Shown here piece after piece: positions 60,590 to 64,000 of a stretch of DNA of 64,000 nt (its first letter is position 1; each line of letters starts with the position of its first letter). The stretch lies in the NCBI GenBank assembly GCA_902363555.1, contig CABJAM010000003.1, forward strand, positions 248,001 to 312,000. The letters are read 5' to 3'. The notes under the pieces were generated by a model. The model saw only the letters and a program-made list of their open reading frames with translations, did no database searches and was not told the DNA's origin. Both the position numbers and the translations under genes were made by a program. The DNA is from Lachnospiraceae bacterium (GTDB taxonomy: Bacteria > Bacillota > Clostridia > Lachnospirales > Lachnospiraceae).

Positions 60590-61903
60590 TCACTGCGGCG
60601 GATGGCATTTTTTACATGGTTCGTAGCCGCTGGCCTTGGCCTCGTCGAGTGTGACCGGAATATCGGATTTACTCAGGGAGCTGCAGCCGGCGCGGTGATA
60701 TTTCTCTCCGGTTCGGGTGATGTGGACCTCAATGGAGGTGTTTTGCGAATTTGTCGGAGCCTGAGTCTCAGTCTGCTGCAGATTCGCGGCGTTATCTGTG
60801 TTCGGTTCGGTTTGCGGTATCGTCCGCGGCTCGGACTGTGATTCAGTGGGCTGCGTGGCCTGTGGCTCGGACTTTGATTCGGCCGGTTGCGTGGACTGCG
60901 GCTCGGACTGTGATTCGACTGGCTGCACAGACTGTGGCTCGGTTTGCGGTTCCACTGTGATATAGGTTAAGTCATGTCCGTCGCTTTCAACAACGATGGT
61001 GCCCTGCTGGTCGGTTCTGAAAACGACCGCCCCCAGCGCCTGGATTTTATCTAATGTGGATGCGTGGGGGTGGCCGTAATCATTATCCAGCCCGCAGGAA
61101 ATGATAACCGCGCTGGGATCTACAGCATTTAAAAAGGCGTCGGAGGACGATGTGGAGCTGCCATGATGTCCAAGCTTTAGAATATCCGCCTTTAATACAG
61201 GATTCTGGGCAAGAATATCGGTTTCTGCGTCGCTTTCTGCATCCCCGGTGAGCACAAAGCTCGTATCGCCGCAAGTAAAGCGCAAAACAACGGACCAGTT
61301 ATTGAGCTCATCACCGTAATCCTTTACCGGCCCCAGTATCGTAAAGGAGGAGCTGCCAAGCTCGTATGTATCGCCGGGTACCGGGGCGGTAATGGACAGG
61401 TCCTGTTCGATGATAGCATCCAACACGTCCTCAAAGGTTTTGGTTGTGTGTTCTTTTTCGGGCATCATAACCCGGTCCACGCTAAAAGCGCGGAGAACAT
61501 CGTCCATTCCACCGATATGATCCTCATGTGGGTGAGTGCCGATCACCCAGTTCAGATGGGAAATCCCCTGACTTTTCAAATATTCCACCACAGTGGTACC
61601 GCTTTCGTTCGTACCGGCGTCCACTAACATAGCGGCGTCATCGGACTGAATCAGAATACTGTCGCCCTGGCCCACATCGATAAAATGAACCTTAGCGGCG
61701 TGTTTGCTTTCAGAATCGCCGGTGGGAGATGATTCAGCAGAGGTTTCTGTCTCTTGGGTGTTCGATGTACTTACGTTTTCAGTTGGTTTGGGAGCGGAAG
61801 CGGTGCCGCCGCCATCGCCTGCCGGTGCAGCGGGAGAGCATGCTCCGGTAATAAAACAGACAATGAGAAGTAGGGGCAGCAGTTTCTTTAATTTTTTCAA
61901 CAT
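60590..61903 (-). CDS. ComEC/Rec2-like metallo-beta-lactamase-fold lipoprotein
   Basis: A 437-residue secreted lipoprotein. Signal KKLLPLLLIVCFITGACS with the lipobox Cys. MBL domain about 70-310: HFIDVGQGDSILIQS, THPHEDHIGGMDD, FVLTGDAESDAE, LKLGHHGSSTSSS and HPHASTLDKIQA. It looks like the extracellular part of ComEC. A Pro/Glu/Ser/Gln-rich tail (four to five copies of an 11-residue QPxESxSEPQx unit) then a C-terminal Cys motif YHRAGCSSL...CKKCHP, like the Ada-type metal-binding module. DNA or other phosphodiester cleavage outside the cell is possible. Confidence 0.88.
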   Translation of the reverse strand: MLKKLKKLLPLLLIVCFITGACSPAAPAGDGGGTASAPKPTENVSTSNTQETETSAESSPTGDSESKHAAKVHFIDVGQGDSILIQSDDAAMLVDAGTNESGTTVVEYLKSQGISHLNWVIGTHPHEDHIGGMDDVLRAFSVDRVMMPEKEHTTKTFEDVLDAIIEQDLSITAPVPGDTYELGSSSFTILGPVKDYGDELNNWSVVLRFTCGDTSFVLTGDAESDAETDILAQNPVLKADILKLGHHGSSTSSSDAFLNAVDPSAVIISCGLDNDYGHPHASTLDKIQALGAVVFRTDQQGTIVVESDGHDLTYITVEPQTEPQSVQPVESQSEPQSTQPAESKSEPQATQPTESQSEPRTIPQTEPNTDNAANLQQTETQAPTNSQNTSIEVHITRTGEKYHRAGCSSLSKSDIPVTLDEAKASGYEPCKKCHPPQ

Positions 61904-62110
61904 TTGTGTACCTGCTTTCTATATGTAAATGGGATAACATCGGCGGCTTTTTGGGGCCGCCCTGCAATGTTTATTATACCATACGTATGTTCGATGGACA
62001 AGATTAAAGGTGACGATATGATTGAATTTTTTTGAGCATGTGCGATAGATTGGATAAAAAATTTTTAGAGAGCATCATGTGGGGAGTGATTCGCAATATT
62101 TTGAAAACAA

Positions 62111-62139
62111 TTGCACATTAAATAACTTAATGCTATAAT
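62111..62139 (+). promoter_or_regulatory. Promoter of the leader peptide/ABC unit
   Basis: TTGCAC (62111-62116) and TATAAT (62134-62139) are 17 bp apart. Confidence 0.7.
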
Positions 62140-62169
62140 TAAAGAAATATTAAAAGTGAGGTATTTATC

Positions 62170-62202
62170 ATGTTGATCGCAGGATGTGGGAGAATCCGCT
62201 AA
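62170..62202 (+). CDS. Putative 10-residue leader peptide
   Basis: ATG at 62170 behind AGTGAGG gives MLIAGCGRIR and stops at TAA. It is followed by two hairpins (62212-62243; 62266-62286) before the ABC gene, the layout of a ribosome-stalling attenuator seen before antibiotic-resistance and peptide-ABC genes. Evidence is position and ribosome site only. Confidence 0.5.
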   Translation: MLIAGCGRIR

Positions 62203-62211
62203 TAGTAAAGA

Positions 62212-62286
62212 CACAATTTAAAAGATAACGTCTTTTTGTTGTGCCCAAATTTATTAGTGTATTGAGAGATACTTTGTATCTTTTTC
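62212..62286 (+). terminator. Attenuator region: two hairpins before the ABC gene
   Basis: First hairpin: CACAA(62212)/TTGTG(62243) with AAAAGA/TCTTTT. Second: AGATAC (62267-62272) and GTATCT (62276-62281) then TTTT, a small intrinsic terminator 118 bp before the ABC start. GCAGGATG of the leader may pair with CATCCGC downstream as an antiterminator. Confidence 0.55.
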
Positions 62287-62403
62287 CATCCGCAGGTTTA
62301 ATATGATGATACCTTTAATTATTTGAAAATCAATTTCTCATAATAATTTTAGGTGTTTATTAACTGCCAGTGACCCCTATTAAATGATTGTGAGGAAAGT
62401 TAT

Positions 62404-64000
62404 ATGAATAAACAAAATTCTATAACAGGTAATTTTTATTACCTGTTCCATGAAATGTATCTGTATAGAAAATGTTGTGTGCTGCTTCCTTATATTGGAA
62501 GTGTTTTGCAGGTGATTCTTTCGCTGCTTGCCATATTTATTCCGAAGCTGGTTTTGGATCTTATTTCAGATAAGACTGAATACAGAACAATGCTTGGATG
62601 GATTCTGGTTAGTGGTATCATGTTATTTATTATTTCTGTTTTAAACTCCGCTGTGCATAATGGAATAACAAGCTGCTCGCAGGGCTTTTTGTATACCTGG
62701 CTGACCCGGCAATGGGAAGAAAAAATGATGGATCTGGATTATGAAATTTTTACTTCGCGTTTAAGCAAAATCAGTGCGGAGAGAGCAAGAAATTCCATAT
62801 GCAGTTCAAACTGGGGAGCCGTTTCATATATGGCTAAATTTACACAAATGATGGAAAGTATCGGTGGATTTCTGGCTTATGGTACGATCATATTTATGCT
62901 CCATCCAGCCATTCTCCTTATTCTGCTGATTATGTTTGGAATCGAAATGTGGTATGGAATAATTACAGAAAAGCGCAAACATTCAATAAAAGAAAAAAGG
63001 GCCTCTGTAAATCGTAAAATAAATTATATGGCATATAAAACAAGAGGAATCCGGGAAGGAAAGGATATCCGGATATTTTCCATGACCTCCTGGCTGCGCG
63101 GGATTGCACAGAAAACCATAAGGAATAAAGATGATATAGAAAACAGGGTATCAACCTGGGAAATGCAGAAAATGCTTTTAAATGGATTATTGATATTTTT
63201 AAGAAATGGCTGCGCATATTTTTATTTGATCAATCAATATTTCTATGGAAGAATGTCCATCGGTGATTTCGTATTGTATTTTACAGCAATCACCGGGTTG
63301 GGAAGCTGGCTCAGTAAGCTGACGCAGGCATTTTCAGACTTTATGGAGGCCAATAATTATGTTACGGATTTTCGTCAGTTTATGCTGCTGGGAGCACAGA
63401 AAAAGGTTCAAAAGCAAAGTACCGATATTCTGACAGTGCCGATATCTTTCACTTGGGATAATGTATCCTTTTCCTACGATGAAATCGATGATCATGGAGA
63501 ACAAAAAACGATTCCTGTATTAAAAAATGTTAATCTGAATATCAAAGCCGGAGAAAAACTGGCAATTGTAGGCATCAATGGAGCAGGAAAAACAACCTTT
63601 GTAAAACTGTTATGCGGATTGTTAAAACCCAGAGAAGGGAAGATTCTTATCAATGGATTCGATAGCGCTGACTTTGAAGCCAGGGATTATAGAAAGCTGT
63701 TTTCAGCAGTATTCCAGAACTCCGGCGTTTTGCCTGTAAGTATCCGGAATAATATTGCATTAAATATACAGGATGAGGATGATGACGAGAAACTATGGAG
63801 ATGCATTAAGCTGGCAAATTTAGATAAGAAAATACGCTCACTTTCAGAGGGTGTTGATACATGCCTGATCAAAAGAATTTCGGAACATGGAACAAATCTC
63901 TCTGGCGGCGAACTCCAGCGGTTACTTCTGGCAAGGGCGTTGTATAAGAATGCACCGGTTCTGATTCTTGATGAGCCGACAGCGGCCCTGGACCCGATCG
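62404..64000 (+). CDS. ABC transporter, fused permease and ATP-binding (partial)
   Basis: Open to the right edge, 532 codons seen. Residues 1-320 are the six-helix membrane domain (SVLQVILSLLAIFIPKLVLDLI; MLGWILVSGIMLFIISVLN; FLAYGTIIFMLHPAILLILLIMF). The nucleotide-binding domain begins near 340 (FTWDNVSFSYDE), with Walker A GINGAGKTT (390-398), Q-loop AVFQNSG, signature LSGGELQRLLLARAL and Walker B VLILDEPTAALDP. Type is multidrug/bacteriocin exporter. Ribosome site AGGAAAG. The 3' end and any partner gene are outside the window. Confidence 0.88.
   Translation, partial: MNKQNSITGNFYYLFHEMYLYRKCCVLLPYIGSVLQVILSLLAIFIPKLVLDLISDKTEYRTMLGWILVSGIMLFIISVLNSAVHNGITSCSQGFLYTWLTRQWEEKMMDLDYEIFTSRLSKISAERARNSICSSNWGAVSYMAKFTQMMESIGGFLAYGTIIFMLHPAILLILLIMFGIEMWYGIITEKRKHSIKEKRASVNRKINYMAYKTRGIREGKDIRIFSMTSWLRGIAQKTIRNKDDIENRVSTWEMQKMLLNGLLIFLRNGCAYFYLINQYFYGRMSIGDFVLYFTAITGLGSWLSKLTQAFSDFMEANNYVTDFRQFMLLGAQKKVQKQSTDILTVPISFTWDNVSFSYDEIDDHGEQKTIPVLKNVNLNIKAGEKLAIVGINGAGKTTFVKLLCGLLKPREGKILINGFDSADFEARDYRKLFSAVFQNSGVLPVSIRNNIALNIQDEDDDEKLWRCIKLANLDKKIRSLSEGVDTCLIKRISEHGTNLSGGELQRLLLARALYKNAPVLILDEPTAALDPI

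Overview
ORGANISM. The window looks like chromosomal DNA of a moderate-GC anaerobic Firmicute (Clostridia, most like Lachnospiraceae). Signs are the three tRNA-sensing T-box leaders (leuS, tyrS, cysE-cysS), strong AGGAGG-type ribosome sites, TTGACA-17-TATAAT promoters, NiaR and BirA regulation, sigma-H in a cysS-mrnC-rlmB-sigH order as in Bacillus, a Re-type citrate synthase, and lipoproteins with TEAPET-rich linkers. No CRISPR array, rRNA operon, transposase or integrase was found. LAYOUT. 1-10 kb: end of an iron alcohol dehydrogenase, deoC, a discoidin-like protein overlapping an M24 peptidase, tyrA-aroA on the minus strand, a divergent EF-G paralog, then deoD-deoB. 10-14.4 kb: a de novo NAD operon nadA-nadB-nadC-niaR plus a VOC protein, with a palindrome over the nadA promoter that is a likely NiaR operator. 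14.4-18.8 kb: a carbamoylase-type amidohydrolase, three small hypothetical or membrane proteins, and three very long intergenic inverted repeats (33, about 61 and 64 bp arms). 18.8-28 kb: T-box-leuS, MATE exporter, repeat-rich and Cys/Gly-rich small proteins, mnmM, a nucleotidyltransferase and an intracellular subtilase. 28-33 kb: icd, Re-citrate synthase and a GntR regulator (the 2-oxoglutarate/glutamate branch), then bioY under a BirA operator. 33-41 kb: tyrS with T-box, parC/parE, a TauE/SafE permease and a lipoprotein. 41.1-44.8 kb: tRNA-Pro followed by an AT-rich island with one large gene, a DUF4157 (HELGH) protein carrying a LanM-dehydratase-like kinase domain. 44.8-46.9 kb: M23 peptidase, tRNA-Val and tRNA-Met. 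46.9-54 kb: a probable C-glycoside utilisation operon (binding lipoprotein, two permeases, C-glycoside deglycosidase beta and alpha, MATE exporter). 54-60.5 kb: ispF, T-box-cysE-cysS-mrnC-rlmB-sigH and a DedA protein. 60.5-64 kb: an extracytoplasmic ComEC-like metallo-hydrolase lipoprotein and a truncated ABC transporter behind a leader peptide and attenuator. HOW IT FITS TOGETHER. Most genes are core metabolism under visible RNA- or repressor-based control: T-boxes for Leu, Tyr and Cys; NiaR for NAD; BirA for biotin; and a GntR-type palindrome shared, at least in part, by icd and citrate synthase. The accessory content is the C-deglycosidase operon, the DUF4157/LanM-like gene, and two families of dispersed intergenic repeats (one of at least five copies, one of at least six loci). 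MOST UNUSUAL. The DUF4157 plus LanM-like fusion in a low-GC pocket beside tRNA-Pro, and the long perfect palindromes at 14.4-18.4 kb, are the best candidates for undescribed biology. All calls are made by reading; no database search was run.
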